This document shows, piece after piece, positions 1-13,896 of a stretch of 64,000 bases of DNA; within the stretch, counting starts at the first letter, position 1, and each line of letters opens with the position of its first letter. The notes under the pieces are model-generated. The model was not told the DNA's origin, did not search any database, and saw only the letters and a list, made by a program, of their open reading frames with translations. Source of the DNA: Anseranas semipalmata (lineage: Eukaryota > Chordata > Aves > Anseriformes > Anseranatidae); assembly GCA_013399115.1 (NCBI GenBank), contig VXAA01003162.1:448350-512349 (forward strand), in the 5' to 3' direction. Both the position numbers and the translations under genes were made by a program.

Positions 1-1371
1 AATGTGTGGTTAGACCCTGGGAAGCTGCAGCACGGGTTCAGATGACCCTGCTGAGGAGCATCAGCAGCAGAAGAGGCTGCCCTGTAAATTGGGGAGGTTC
101 AGATCCTGCTCTTCTGGCACAAACACTTGTGCAGGTGATGGGCTTCACAAAGGAAACAAAAACTAAATAAAACTGCCTATTTATTAGCCATGCGTTCCCC
201 TACCCTGGTTTACTCTGCACTTGCAAGGTGGAGAGCTGTTTGTGCAAAGGGGCTGTGGCTCGTGGGCTGGGCCATCGATGGATGATGCATTTGCCATTAA
301 GACCTGAAGCTGTGAGAAAAGCCCAAAGGATAGCAAGACGTGCAATCAAGTTTGTAAGGGCAGCTAAACGGGTCTGTCACACTCATGACAGAGCAGTTGT
401 ATTTCTGCTGTTTTGACTGAGCAGATTTTCTGTTTGACCTGTCCATGTGCAGAAGCACTCTGGCATGAACCAGAAGGGCCACACGTGGGCTAAAAAGAAA
501 GTATTTCTTTACATAAACTTTCTCAGCTATTTCTCAGCCCAGTCAGGTGTAGTTACTCAGGTCACTGCTTGGTAGCACACGTGTATGCTGGAGTAGCTCA
601 GGGAGTGGGCCAGGCAAGAGAAGCTCTTGAGCACAGCAGTGGGTTACGCAGAGCCCAGATGCCAGTGATCGCATCCAGCTGCATGGAAAAGTGGCTCCAG
701 TGTTTGTGGCTTCTACCGCATTTAAATTGTACTACGTGTAATTCTTCACCACCTTTCAGAAAGGAAGATGTGGTACTTCTCACTCAAAGTGTTGTGTTTT
801 GTATTGACTCTGTGGAGGATATATGAGCCTCCTTCACAGCCTGGCCCTCCTCCTTGGAGCTCACGGGGCTTCCGGTTTCCTTCAGCAGGACATACACCAC
901 AGAAAAAGTCACTCCTGGAGGGAGCGAGTGTTATTGGGGCTAATTACCTTGCATCATTTACAATCCTAGAAGTATCTGAGTTGAACTGCTGAGTGCACAA
1001 AGGGGAAAGTGACTACAACCTGTAATGTAACTTAACATGAACTAATGAAACTTTAAATAAAAAGAAGCAAACAAGTCCCTAATGAGCAACCTGAGCCATA
1101 GTTTCGCAAAATTTAATTAATCTTCCCTTGGTTTTAAACATTATCGCACGGGACAGAATCTGTGTCAAGGGCAGCAGTGAGTAATTTCATAGCAAGGAGT
1201 GAACTTCTGTGTGAAATTGTATCTCACCATGTGCCTGGAGTAAGGTACAGAGGAACAACAGCTGAGGACCTCAGGTACAGAGATGGCAGAAACCAGCTGC
1301 TGGTGGATGGGGCAGGTCAAGAGGTGACACCATCAGGTAAAGATAGGCAAGAGATGTTTGTCCATTTTGTG
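1..1371. other. Unannotated single-copy DNA
   Basis: I see no gene, RNA or recognisable transposable element here. Short open frames occur on both strands, but none has a recognisable motif, a convincing start context or splice borders that fit a neighbour. The segment is moderately AT-rich and ends at the long pyrimidine tract. A distant repeat fragment could be present but too diverged to recognise by eye. Confidence 0.5.
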
Positions 1372-1395
1372 TTTTCTTTTTTTTTTCTTCTTCCT

Positions 1396-1479
<84 letters not shown>

Positions 1480-1485
1480 TTTTTC
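1372..1485. repeat. Polypyrimidine tract with (CTTT)21 microsatellite
   Basis: The plus strand carries 114 consecutive C/T bases. Positions 1397-1480 are a perfect run of 21 CTTT units, and the edges are T-rich imperfect sequence. The complementary strand is pure purine (GAAA units). That strand's translation gives an artificial Lys/Glu/Arg repeat, so the open frames across this tract are not genes. Mirror-symmetric purine/pyrimidine tracts of this length are known to be able to adopt triplex (H-DNA) structure. Perfect tetranucleotide arrays this long are usually length-polymorphic. Confidence 0.97.
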
Positions 1486-4400
1486 AGTTATTACTGTACA
1501 GATAAGTGTTTGTTTGATCAGGTTATTCACACCCACACATGGCAACCAGCTGAAGCTCTGCAATTCCCTCAGCTATGATCCTATTCACTACTTGCTTGCA
1601 GGCTCCTGGCCCAGTGTTAGAAATAGCAAATATGCCAGGGATTCACTGAATGGCTGCTTTATGTACTTCTGCCTCTAAAATCAGCTTGCTGTCATGGCAA
1701 AAGCAATCTTCACAAAACAAGGCCTGAAGAGAGACATTGGTCCAAGAGGTCAGCAGCCGAGGGATACCAGTGGCTGTACCAGCTGCTGCTGCGGGTTTTC
1801 TCTGTATGATTTCCTTCTGGAAGCAGCTGATGCTCTCTGCTTCTTGTCTACAAAAAATAAAAATAAAAAAAAAATCCCCTTCCTGTTACTGAATGAATGG
1901 ATTCCCAGTCCTGGAAAAAGAAAGCAGATCAAGAAAACAACGCTTCTACCTATAGCGCAGGCATCTTGGTGAGGGGTGTGGAGAGCTGGAGGGTGATGCC
2001 TCAGCCTTGGTCGCAGCCCCACCACGGTCAGGCCCAACGAGCAGGAAGGAGGCCTCCTGCCTCCTGGGATTGCCTGGTGTCAGGGGTACCATCTCGTGCA
2101 CGTTGACAGTGCTGGGAGAGAAGAACTGACTTTTCCTCTGGTACCTAATTTAATGTGCCATTTATAACCTTGGCCACTTTTGATTATGCCAGTAGCGTCT
2201 CTCCCCTTGAACATTTTTCACTTCATACAAATCACAAAATATTCAGCCGGTGGTGGCGGCCTAGTCTCCCAAACTCAGTGGTCAGCCAGGAGAGCTGGAT
2301 TCACGCTCCTGCTCTGGGGAATGGTTATTTATAGAGCTACAGACCCGATGAGAATTTAGAAATCATGTGGCATATTTCATGGCAAAAAAATTGTCTGAAC
2401 AGCTCTGACCACTTTACCTGGCCGCTCTCTGATGTGGTACTAACTTGACAAAAAGCAGGCAGTTGATTAAGTGTCATTTGGAGAGCAGTGTCTGGGAGAG
2501 ATCGTTCATCTCATGGCTGCAAGGGGTGCAAGGGGTGACTGTCAGCTCCATGATGCTGCGTGACGGTGACCCTGGGCCACTGCAGGGGAGGACACTTTGA
2601 CAGGGAGAAGGAGCCACGTTTCATCCTGACCATGTCTTGCATGTAATCTGTTGCACTTGCTGACGGCACTGTGAGAGATAAGCAGTTCATCACTCTTCAA
2701 GTCGTTCCCTTGTGTTTGCTCTCAGACATTTAATTTAACATCTGGTGTGCAATCCTGACTGCTTTGATGCCAGGAAATCTCTTGCCCTAGCATTTTGGTT
2801 GAATTTATTTTTTTTCCCATGTTTTAATGTAAATAGGGTTCCACAACAAATACAGCATTGTTGCAAAACTTTTGTCACCTGTCAGTGTGAGAAGTTAGAA
2901 TAGAGTGTTTACAGAGAAATCTAAAAATATTAATATAGAAAAATAAACAAACATATTTGTGAAGTAATCCAGAGAAAAATATATTTTTGTTTTGTTTTAG
3001 TGGTGATGGAGGAGCAGAACTGTCAATTATTATTTTATGTTATCTAAGTAGTGATAATAGGGTCAGAGTTTTGTTAACTCTCTGTTTCTACTGTTTGACT
3101 TGAACTTGACTTTCTGAAGCCAAAGATTTGTAATTTCATAAATGTATTGGGCATAAATGCATTGTAAATGCACTGATGTGGGAGAAGCTAATTAAAGAGA
3201 GAAACTGTGTTCCAGGTGCAGGAGTCATTAGTATTCTTCTGCTCTAGTTCCCTGAACTGCTGCATTTGTTAACCTTTAGCCAGATCAGAGCCAATTCCTC
3301 CTGTATCTTACATAATGTTGGAATTGTAATTGACAGCAGTGATGAAAGGGAGAAGTCTCCCTGCAACTCATTTGTTTCTTGCTTTCATGTAGAGGATTTT
3401 AGAACAAGAGTCTTATCAGTTGTGAATAATTGCATCTCATTAGCTGCATTCTGGAGATATATGTATATTAGTTGGAGTGGCATATATATTTGGTTGGAAA
3501 ATGTTATGGCATACTTCAAGCAGCATCAGCAACGTGAAATTCAGTGTGCACTGCATGTTTATGTAACTGGAGTTACATTGCTACAGAGGAAGCAGAAGAT
3601 GATAGTTGTACATCTGAGTGCAGTTATGGAGAGCTTCTTCCTAGCAGGCTTCAGAAAAAGCTTTCATCCTCATAGCTAATCAGATGGTTTATCAACATTT
3701 GCTATTCTGTTTGGTTCTGTGCAAACAACAGTTTTTTTCTAAGGCTCACTGTACTTGTTGCACCCTCAGAGCAGTGCTTCCCATGGGACTTAGATCTGGG
3801 AGCTTCCTGCCTCGTCACTGAGAGTGGTTGAGGTGGTTTTCTCTGGTACCTCAATAGGTTTTTCTCTTCTAGGATAAATTTCTTTTCTGTCTGTCTTGTA
3901 AATTCCAATTCACAGCAGATGCTGGGGTCCATAACAGACAGAAAAAGCTGCCAAAAATTCATTTGTATGGGTAAGTTGCCCTAGCCCTTTTGAATGTTAG
4001 GACAACCTATAGCCTTCTGATTGCACCCTTTATTTCTACCTTTTTTTTTTCCATATTGTGGAAAAGACTCTAAAACTTTTTAGAAAGATGTTTCTTTTCA
4101 ATAAAATTATGTGGTGTATTTCCAAGAGGAAAAGTCTCCCCTCTTTTAAGTGACTAAGCAGTTACCCAAGCTTCATGCAGAAGCTGAGGCTTCCATGTGG
4201 CTGTGCCACAGGGGCTTCCACCCCTGAGACTAACCTGGCTGCAGCACAATAATTAATTGCTTTCTGGCACAAGGCGTATCTTGTTATTGCTTGTAGTTCG
4301 GAGACAATTCAGCTCACACATGCCTATGCTGGCATGAAGAAAATGCCAACTGCTCTTATTTCCAGCAAAACAGTGATATAATTGTCAAGCTGATGAAAAA

Positions 4401-6630
4401 CAAAAACTTCCTCACGATTTATTTGTTATTAAACGAAGAAACAAACAAAAAAATCTGCTGTTTAACTAACTCACACTTTCTACATTTTCCTGCAAAAACA
4501 GCTAACATTTAACACTGGGACAATTTGTGATGAAGTTGTTGAATGAATGAAAAGAATTTTCATGCTTTCTCTTTCAAATGCATACAGCTGGTTTCTTCTT
4601 GCTCCTGTTGGATTCAAGCCATTTAACTGATGTGGAGCATTCATGTATAGCTCATATTATCTTACTGATTTGCCAAAATTACAGTTGCTTTATCAAATTA
4701 TCAATCAGATTATCAAACATTAAATTATATGGATATTTCCTATTTTATGCTAAAAAGGGAAATAAAATATCAGCTCCCATTTTTTTTTCTTGAGATTATT
4801 TATCTTTGCCAGCTTCATCTGCAATTTGACCTAAGGATTTTAGCACCTGACCAGAAAGTGCTGGTAATCAACCTCATGGTGAGTGGGACAACAAGTGCTG
4901 CACAGCGTAGTGCACAGTAAGGTGACGAAGAGAGCAGAAAGCACATTTTCACTGCTTGTGTCAAGATTAACACTTGAAGGAGAGTGCTGCTATTGAGTGC
5001 AAGTAGTGGAGCCTGCAGGGCTGTTTCTGGAAACAAACTGAAAAATGTTCAGCAATATATTAATTAACAGTGAGAAGAGAATATTAGTAGGGTTGCTGTA
5101 GTGATTAATTGTTTAGCTTATTAAATTACTTTCCCAGCATATGATTTCTTTCACAGAAAATAATTACCTTGAGTATTGTAGTTTATGCTTATGTGAGAAA
5201 AAAAAAAAAGGTATTTTCTAAGTTAGCAGAATTATTTTCTCCTATATTTCCAGGGAAAGTAATAGCAAGGATTTATCAACACTTCTAATCTGCCAGAAGA
5301 AAAGAGAGAATCATTGACTTCTTTATATGTTCAAATATGCAAAATGCTGAGCCCTAAAATCAGCCAAGTATGCAAATGTAAGTACTAGTTTTGTGGTGAG
5401 CACCAATTTTCTGGTCAGTCAACAAAAAAAAACCACAGGATTATGTTGCTTTTGAGGAAAGATGGAAGGGGCTTAGTGTATTAATTTTCCATCAAACTCA
5501 GCATTTTATTAAAGCAGAGATGGAAGTTCACATACGAAACCTTTCAAATCATCAGTCAAGACCAACCTCCAAGCTGTGCCTCATATGAAATGTCACATAA
5601 AACTGAGGCATGAACATGAATGAAGAAGTGAAACAAAACTGGATAAAACTGTAGTTAATCCAAAGATTGGCTTCTAAAACCTGTAACATCCCCCCACACA
5701 CATTCTGTAAAGCTGTTTCTAGCATGGGGCAGCCTATCCAACCTGGTGAGCTGGTCTGTGGATAACAGCATTAAAATGTGCAAGAGGCTATTCTGTTGCT
5801 TCGAAGAATTTTCTTCTAATGTTTGTTAGATATCTCATTATACATGAAAGATTCATCTTACTTGCGAAAGGCAGCTGAGATTTCTCATTATTCAGAACAT
5901 AAGAATCTCCTGGTGAAGCATATCATATTATGAGCAGATAGCTTTTCATTAAGGAAATTTCAGTGTAGTCTGTCCTTTCAACTTTATAATATATTTTGCC
6001 AGGAGGAACGTATTAAATTGATAAACTTGCTACCTCCAAATATTACCCCCTCTCAAACTTATAAATGCAGTCCTACCACAGGCAACATCCTGCATCCTTG
6101 CAAAGCCCAAATTACTGATTATTATTTCACTGAGGTAGCTGATGTGACCTGCACTCTACCCAGGCCATCTGACCTGGGGGCATGCCTACCCTTGACCCTG
6201 ATAGAAGGATGGCTCCTGGCCATGCAAGTTGACTCTTTAATTCTCTGTAGCTGTATTCTCCCTCCATTCTGTGTTAAGGAAGAGTGACACCCTTTTCAAG
6301 ATGTGCTAAGTGGCCACAATTTGGCTGAGGAGAGCTATAAGACATAATAATGTTGGAGCTTTCTGAGATAGTCAGCAATAGCTCTTCACTACTGCAGCAT
6401 CATTTCTCTGGCCAAGGCACCCAAACAGATTCAGAATGACTCACCCCCCCATGCTGGGTGTTAAAGTATTAGAAGAGTGCTGCTTAAGCAATTTCTACTA
6501 ATCTGGAGGACATAGGAAATACAGGCAATAAATGTTAACCTTTGTGACCTGATTGTGAATCAGCTGAACTCTTATGCTGGGATCCCTACATCTGCTCACC
6601 AGTCTATGGGTGGAAACTATATACCTTCCA
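1486..6630. other. Unannotated DNA with a small GC-rich patch
   Basis: No gene or transposable element is recognised. A short patch at about 1960-2105 is richer in G and C than its surroundings and may be an old repeat fragment or local regulatory DNA. A small 9-bp direct duplication (GCAAGGGGT twice) lies near 2518-2535. Exon-like segments at 4813-4878 and from 6003 were considered and rejected because they could not be joined in a consistent phase with neighbours. The rest is AT-rich with short homopolymers. Confidence 0.45.
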
Positions 6631-6862
6631 GGAGAGGTTCAGACAAGGTGTTAGGCAAAATTTCTTTACCATGAGGGCGGTCAAACACTGGAACAGGCTT
6701 CCTGGCAAGGTGGTTACTGCCCCATGCCTGTCAGTGTTCAAGAGGCATTTGTATAACGCCCTCATTAATATGCTTTAACTTTTGGTTAACCTTGAGGTGG
6801 TCAGGCAGTTGAACTTGGTGATCTTTGTAGGTCCCTTCCAACTGAACTATTCTATTCTATTT
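6631..6862 (+). mobile_element. CR1 LINE fragment, 3' end, plus strand
   Basis: This is a 5'-truncated copy of a chicken-repeat-1 (CR1) non-LTR retrotransposon, seen by recall of the family's 3' end. On the plus strand one frame stays open to a TAA at 6776-6778 and encodes the conserved tail of the ORF2 protein, including NFFTMRAVKHWNRLP. ORF2 encodes the endonuclease and reverse transcriptase; only its extreme C-terminus is left, so the copy cannot move. After the stop comes a short 3' UTR with the conserved GTCCCTTCCAACTGAACTAT stretch, then a short repeat tail built on TATTC/TATTCTATT. CR1 copies are nearly always 5'-truncated, as here. The 5' limit is approximate, and no target-site duplication is evident. 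Confidence 0.88.
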
Positions 6863-9800
6863 AGGAGCCTGTTCTTTTTCCAGTTATAACTTGTACCTGT
6901 TGGTGCAAACTAAGACAAACCAAAAAGAATCCAAAGTAATTGTGTTCACACAGGTAGTGATATTGGTATAATTATACCAGTTAATTTGATTTAGCCCATG
7001 TAAACAGTCTTAGAGGAACAGGCCATATTCAATGAGGAATTTAGAGGAAGGCTCAAGTGTTGAGATTTATGCCTTTTTTAATTGCACGTCTGAAACAGGT
7101 ATACTGTACCTGTTTCAATCCTCTTTAGTGCTGCCTATAATCATGCCCCTATTAAAATGACACTTCTAGGGACTATTTATTTGCTAGACTCTCAAGTATT
7201 CATTACCTTAATTACCCAGTATAAATTACCCAGGATACTCTATCCTTGTTTGGCTCAAAAATAATTACTTGTTATTATTCAGGTGCTAATCACCAAATCT
7301 TAATCTTTTGCTAGTTTGTTATGGATTTTTTAGAGGAAAATTAAAGGAGAGTCTTAAATATTGCTGTTCCCTAATTTGTTTAGTAACAACAGCACATCCT
7401 TTCTGCCTGTGGAGATCTTCCACAGGTTATGTCAGACTCCAGAGACAGGTAATTTTCTGTGTGCAGTGCTGGAAAGTGACAGGACAGGTATTCCCCTTAA
7501 TGTGGGATGCTATGTGTTCCAACTCTTTACCCTTTGAGAACTGTGCATGTGCATTTCTCAGTCTGTTCTAACGGCATGTCTTGCTGATGATTTTAATACA
7601 ACTGCTTGGGTTGTTCTGCAGTGGTGCTGAGTGCTTGCCACTGCAGATGAAGTCAGTTTTTGATGCTGTGCTACCTCTGATTCAGAGCAGGACCTCAAGG
7701 TGGACCATCTGCTGGCTGTTTTCCATTCCTTGATGCACTGTACGTGGTGAGGCTGCTCGGTGCTTTTAACATGGCATGTGAAAGTGGCTTTGTGATTGTA
7801 TAGATGAGCATTTGCCCATATGCTTTCTATTGAGGTTAGACTCAAAATCTGTGGGGCTGAGTTGTACTGCAAAGGTTCAGTTCATAAGAATTTTGCAGTG
7901 GTGTACTGGACTACTGCACAGAACCTCTGGCCTTGTTCCTCATATAAGATAGTGTCTTCAGAGGAGGCCCTCCAAGGTGCCACTTGGCTGTGGTGTTGTG
8001 AGAGAGGTGTTCCCCCTCTCCGGTGGTGAATAAGCGTTAGCTTGTGGACAGACAGTGGTCAGTGGTGTCCGCAGCCAGTGCTAGCTGAGAGCCAGGTCCT
8101 CAGAGCAAGTGTCCAGAGCCTGACCCTTCCAAGTCCATGAATCTCGGAGTTCTGTATAGAGGAAAGAGAACATCCGGAAGCCAAAAGGTTTTTCTTCTGG
8201 CCATGTATTTTCCATATGCTCTCAAAATATGAGAATGTGTGTGCAGAGAAGGAAAATGGAGCATTTATAAACTGGAAAAGCACCTTATTCTTGCTTAGGT
8301 TTTCTGTGGAGATCCTGCAAGCATTGTTACAGACTCCTGTGAACCAGAAGGGACAACAGGAGCCTTCACTCAGGAGTTAACACTTTGCCATGCTGTACCT
8401 GGACAGCATGCTATCCCTGTACTACAACATCTGCCTACTGCTGATCCCATGTGTCCCTCGCAATGGTAATTTTCGAGCACTTCTCAGTCAATCGATTTCA
8501 AAGCCACTTCTTAGCCAGCTGATCTCAAAGTCATTTATAATAGAGGCAGTACCACTGTCCACATGTTGCAAAGTGATAGTAAAGACTTTTCCTAAGCTCA
8601 CCTATCAAATGCATGAAAGACCAGAAATGAGACCTGTAATTTTAAGTCCTGGTCCTATGTTGTGTTCACTGGGCTGCAGTGCTTCACTTGCACACAAAGT
8701 ATATGTTGAACTGATATCCTAAAGATATGGTGACATACCTTAAATGGTGAAGCTCTAGCTTGTAAGAATAGTGTTTTAGGAGGTTGTAGAGTTCTAGACT
8801 ATTCACTGTAATCTAATGCCTTGACACTTGCTAGGAGAAGTCCATAGTATTTTATCTCATTAGTGTGATCACCGGAATTATTTATGAATGTATTTGGTTT
8901 ACCTTGGTTTATTTGTGATCAGTTGTATTCTATACAGAGGTGTTTGTTTTTTTTTTTAATCAGATTTAAATATTTATATTTAATAATCAGGTTTAAGATA
9001 TTTGTGCCAGTGCTATTTCCAGCTGACGTGATTTTTCATGGCAATTAGGTGGGCAAACAATTACACAGCATGATGCTGAGGGTGTGAAAAAATTAATATT
9101 AGCCCATCTTGTCTAGAATAATCAAAGTAATCCTGATCAAAAGACAGTGTGAATTGTGTGTGAAATAATATTATCATACAAATGTCTTTCAGTGTTGATA
9201 GTCTTTGATGTGGCCATGTAGAAAAGCCTTAGGATTCAGAGAAGATTAGGGGAAAAGTGACTATATCTGGTAACAAATTCTACCCTCTCATTGTAAAACA
9301 GGCAGACTGGCTGTGCTAAATCACTTTATCAGGCTATTCAGTGTCTTTTTATTCAAACTTGATATTTTGATATTTGGCTATCCAGATTCTGGGAGGAAAG
9401 AGAGAGAAAAACAATGTTGTCTTCAAAGAAAATACATATTTTATTATTACTCTTTACAAACAAAAATTGATGTTGCACTTAAATTTGGATTTCATTCTTG
9501 CAGAAATACTGAAGAACATTTTAAAATTACAGAGTGGTCTACATTATGGTTCATTTAAACTTTACTCCTCTAAGTGTTTCCAAATATTGACTTTGACATG
9601 CCTAACACCTCCAAGGAGCCTCTACTTACATAGGTCCATGCCTTTTCCTTTCAAGAACCTGCTCTGTCCTCTCACATCCTCGGGCTTCCCTGGGACACTA
9701 GTTGTACAAACATGCAGTTTACCAGTGCACCAAATCTCTAGTGTGTTTTTTCTTCCTGAAACTAATTCCAGTTTGCTCTTCCTTTCTAACTTTGAACAAC

Positions 9801-12800
9801 CTACTGGCCCAAAGAGAGATTGTCCATATCATACCTTGTAGAAGGCATGGATCCACCTCTCAGTAAGGCCTGACACTATTTTTATTACATTGAAGCCAGG
9901 CTTTTATAATTTAGTGTTCAGGGCATAACTTTGACCTTGACAATAACTGTTGGACACAAAGGTTTTGAAAAAGTCTGTCAAAGCCTGTTCTAAATTGAGT
10001 CAGAATACAGATGTGGTTATGTGCCATGTTTATACACTTAAAAAGAAATTAGCTTGAAGTGCATCCATTTGAACACAAAAGTTCCAGTTTGCCACTGAAG
10101 AATGGAACAAATTTTAAATTAAAAGTGAAATAAATGATGACGAAAATGTTGATCATTCTAAATGCTCAGGTGCATATCTGATGGACAACATAACCTGATT
10201 TTTATGGCACCCCAGCCAAATGGGAATATGGATGAATATGATATGTGAAGACAGGCCCTTGTTTGAATTTCATTGTTTGCCAAATGTGGCAGGACAAATT
10301 TGAAAATTAGAGCAGAGGCAAATAACTTTTTGCCCTGCTGGATACATTTGCAAATGCATTTGAATAGTATCTGAGAATATACTCTGACAATTTCACTAAT
10401 GAACTCCATTGATTCAATGAGCTGTATCTGTTCCTTTGGTTCCCTTATGAATCTGACGTGCAATACTGTTTTGCATGTCAAAATGCGCCTTTTCTTTTTA
10501 GCTGAAGCTTTTGTTTTTTGTACCATGAAAACCATTTTGACTCACAGCACCTGTTCTTAATGCTGCACTATTAACTTCTCTGCAGCAGTCAGTCACTCAC
10601 TGATATTTGTCAATATGTGCATTTGAAATTAGTGGTGCTAGTGTTTAAATATGAGTACTACTTTAATTACATTTTAACTAGCAAGCTGTTGGAATCTCTG
10701 TTACTAATAACTGCCAAGAAAAACAATTTCAAACTATGAACTTACTTACTTTTGAATTCACTGTGTGCCAAGAATTACTTATATCTGTCAGGGTTCCACA
10801 ACAAAAGACTCAGTGATAAAACAGATATTGTTTAAAGTTTAAACTTTCTTTGAATAATTTCTCAAACTGATATCTTGTATGCTTGCGGGGTGGCAAGAAG
10901 TAAAACTTTTAATGCATTCATATATAAAATCCTGCAAAATGGAAATGCTTCTGATTACTCCACGCTACATTGAACCATGATGGCAGATCTGGATAGCAAG
11001 GTCTTAGTGGACTTGGCCTCCATTCCAGTAATAAATTTACTTTATTCTAGGAAGAGAAACTTCTCATAAATAGCACTTGTTTCTAGCAAATTAAATTAAA
11101 CGGAGTGGGTTTCCTTGGCACCAGCACTTGTGAGTGCTGAGGCCTGCAGTAAGAGCAGAAGTGTCCTACACCACACCTGAGCTGCATGTAAGATATTTGT
11201 TGCTCTTGTACACATGCCAAGGCCTAAGAGAGATTGAATATGACTGAAGTGGAATGGATCCCCTGCCAACTGCTGCACATTCGTGTTTTATAAAGCATCC
11301 CCTGTGTTGTGGTCAGGCCCAGAAAATAGACTGAATTCTTATAAACTGTCTAGTATGTCATGGCTTTATTACAATAAATACCAGACACTGTGAATGAAGC
11401 ACTTGAAGCTGCAAGTGCATCGACGTCTGTGCACAGCCACAGCTGCAGACAGGAGATGGAGCTAAATGGGCTCTTGACCTGGATGAGTGCCACATCCTTA
11501 TATGCCTCTTAGTCTGTGACTGCATAGCTTGCTTAAACTGGCTGTTCATAAGATAGCTTGTCTTCTTAGATGGAGCTATTTGCTAGACTTCTGTAAACCT
11601 GAAAAAGGCTGTAATGTGTGTGGAGTACATGTAGCGTGTTTGGTTAGTGGTGGTGTTGCCTAGCAGTTACACTAATGGTTATAGGAGATCAAAAGAAAAA
11701 GTGGAAAGTTCATTAATTTTGGTTAGTCATTATGTAAGAACAGAACAGTGCATCACTGTACATGACTAGACACAGCAGGAGAAAAAAATGAAGTGCTGTT
11801 CAAATTTACTGTCATTCCCGTAGTGCTTTCGTGTGTGTCCACTTGTATGTTCATATATTGTGTGGGGACAGTGGGTGCAGGGTCTTATCTCCTTCCTTTC
11901 CTAATAGCTAATGCTAAGACTATTTTACTAGGGAAAGAGAGGTTTTGCTTTCTCATTTTCTAAACATTTTTTCAAATTAGAAAGGAAAAACAGTGAAATT
12001 ATTGGTGGTGTGCTCTCAGAGGATGGAAGAGAAAATTAACATTAAAAAACACATGTGAATGTATATCAGTGTTAGCATATTATCTGGGCCAGATGCAACT
12101 TCGCACCTAATAGTTTTGTAAATGTTACGCAGCTTAGATAGGACTTGACAGCTAAAGCCCAGCACTAGACTTCCTTCTTTCTGAAAGGAGTCTGCTAGCC
12201 TAGGTGAAAGGCCAGTGAGATGAGGGGACATTTGATTCCACACAGCTAAAAGTGAAAGGTTAAATGGCTAAAGAAAGAGAGTTAGAAAATGAAAAATTGC
12301 TTTCTGAGGCTGCTTAGTGCCAGCTTCTGGCCCTGGTTCCCAGGGCTAAGTATTTTGTGTGAATACATCACTGGATAATATGCATAGTCACTACTCCTTT
12401 GCAGCTGTCAACATTTCTTCAGTTTCAAATGCAAATTCCCTTAGATGACCTGTTCATGTCTTCTAAGTTTCATTCCTTCGGGGCATACTTCCATGGAGTT
12501 ATTAAAGATTTTTAATATCCTTCTGTGAGCGTGTAACATTTGAGCCTTTAAGTTAGATCTGGAATTCAGCTCTGTTGGAGAGAATAATTTTCCCTTTGTC
12601 CTTTAATTATGTTGTTGTAGCAAAGCAGAGAATAATGCAGACAGTGCCATAAAATGTAAATAGTTAATGTAAAAATATTTTCCTGACTGTGACAGGGTAG
12701 TATCAAAATGTTCTGAATTGTTTATCTGTTTCTTAATGAGGAGTATTATAGATATTAAGAGATTCCCTAGAGCTAATGTGTTTGAGGTCCATGTACTGAA

Positions 12801-13849
12801 AGTTTCTAATATTTAATAAATTATCAACTAGCAATGGAGGATGATTTTAAAGTTCTTTACATATCTCTATTTGTTGTTCTTTTTTATTTTTTTTCCAGAT
12901 TTTCTTTGGATAATGAATATAAACACATTGCAGTTTTGTAATTCATGTCAGTTCTCATATGAAATTCATGGTCACACAGAGGGGCCAGTGCACATTTGGG
13001 AAATGTGATTGCACACAGGCAACTAGGTTCATTGTCCTCTTGTGTCTGCAGAAAGCAATCAAGAAAACATCTGTGCTTAGCTAGAGCTGATTTTCATGGA
13101 TAGGGTTCAGATGTTGGCAGAAGACACATGCTCCAAGAGCAGCCAAAAGATGGTTAATTGGCTGCCAGCTCTGGAGTCTGACCATTAGCTGGGAGACACA
13201 ATGCTTATTTACAGAGAGTCACAATACTTATTTACAAGGCAAGCAGAAAGCAGTGGGAGTCTGTGAGGAATGGGAATGAAAAACGACAGGGTAAGAGGCA
13301 CTGAAATGCTAACATCTTCTTTGCCAAAGGGGGTAAACAGAACAATACTATCAGCTACAGCGCTTATTATTTCTCCAGTTAAAAATAAAATAAAAAAAAT
13401 AAAAAAAGGAGAAAAAGAGATTATAGCCAGTTGGTAAGGGAGCTTTTTTTCTGAATTTAAAGCAGTAGTTGTTACACTTCAGAAGCAGAGATTGTGCCAG
13501 GTTTTCTGAAATTCTGTTGTTAAATTACTAAATTATCGACTATTCTTATTAAGGCAGGTGTGTGGCTGCCTTAAAGAGACTTCAGCCTCCCCTAAAAATA
13601 AATAAAAACATGAGTAGCAGCAGACTTTGCTGCTGCTTTACAGTCCTGCCACACCCCTTTGTGAGAGAGAAAATAATGTCCTCGTCTTCATTTTTCTCTT
13701 ATACTTGACACAACACTGAGTGTAGAACCAAATGATCGATGGGGTGAGTTATGTGTGCAAGCTCTTCTTCTCAATAAGCTGGGGCTTGTTTGGCAATCAA
13801 TTCTTCCTCTATGTAATGTTCTTAAGGTTCTGTAAAACTTTTTAATTAC
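6863..13849. other. Unannotated AT-rich DNA
   Basis: No gene, RNA or transposable element is recognised in this stretch of about 7 kb. Exon-like segments at 6884-6953 and 7384-7448 each have a pyrimidine-rich acceptor and a donor-like GT. However, they require incompatible phases with one another, so I do not call them. The 155-residue open frame at 9374-9841 has no recognisable domain and no supporting context. Confidence 0.45.
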
Positions 13850-13896
13850 AAAAAAAAAAAAAAAAAGGGCAAGGAAAAGTGTTTTTTTTTTTTTTT
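13850..13896. repeat. A17 / T15 inverted homopolymer foldback
   Basis: A run of 17 A (13850-13866) is followed by a 15-nt spacer and then 15 T (13882-13896). The two runs can pair into a 15-bp A:T stem. This resembles a hairpin arising by strand-switching during replication, or two independent homopolymer expansions. It is also prone to sequencing length error. Confidence 0.9.

Noticed and set aside
1333..1578. Open frames on both strands across the CTTT array
   Set aside because: They are produced by the tetranucleotide repeat, which has no stop in these frames; the residues are Lys/Glu/Arg or Phe/Leu/Ser repeats.
4813..4878. Exon-like segment with good acceptor (TTTGCCAG) and donor (ATG|GTGAGT), 22 open codons
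   Set aside because: It is short enough to be open by chance. The next candidate (from 6003) has only a weak donor and cannot be joined in phase to those at 6884 and 7384.
6884..7448. Two exon-like segments, 6884-6953 and 7384-7448
   Set aside because: The first would leave phase 0 while the second needs a different incoming phase, so they cannot be consecutive exons. No intervening exon was found.
9374..9841. 155-codon open frame
   Set aside because: No recognisable domain, no supporting splice or promoter context, and it overlaps another open frame in a different phase.
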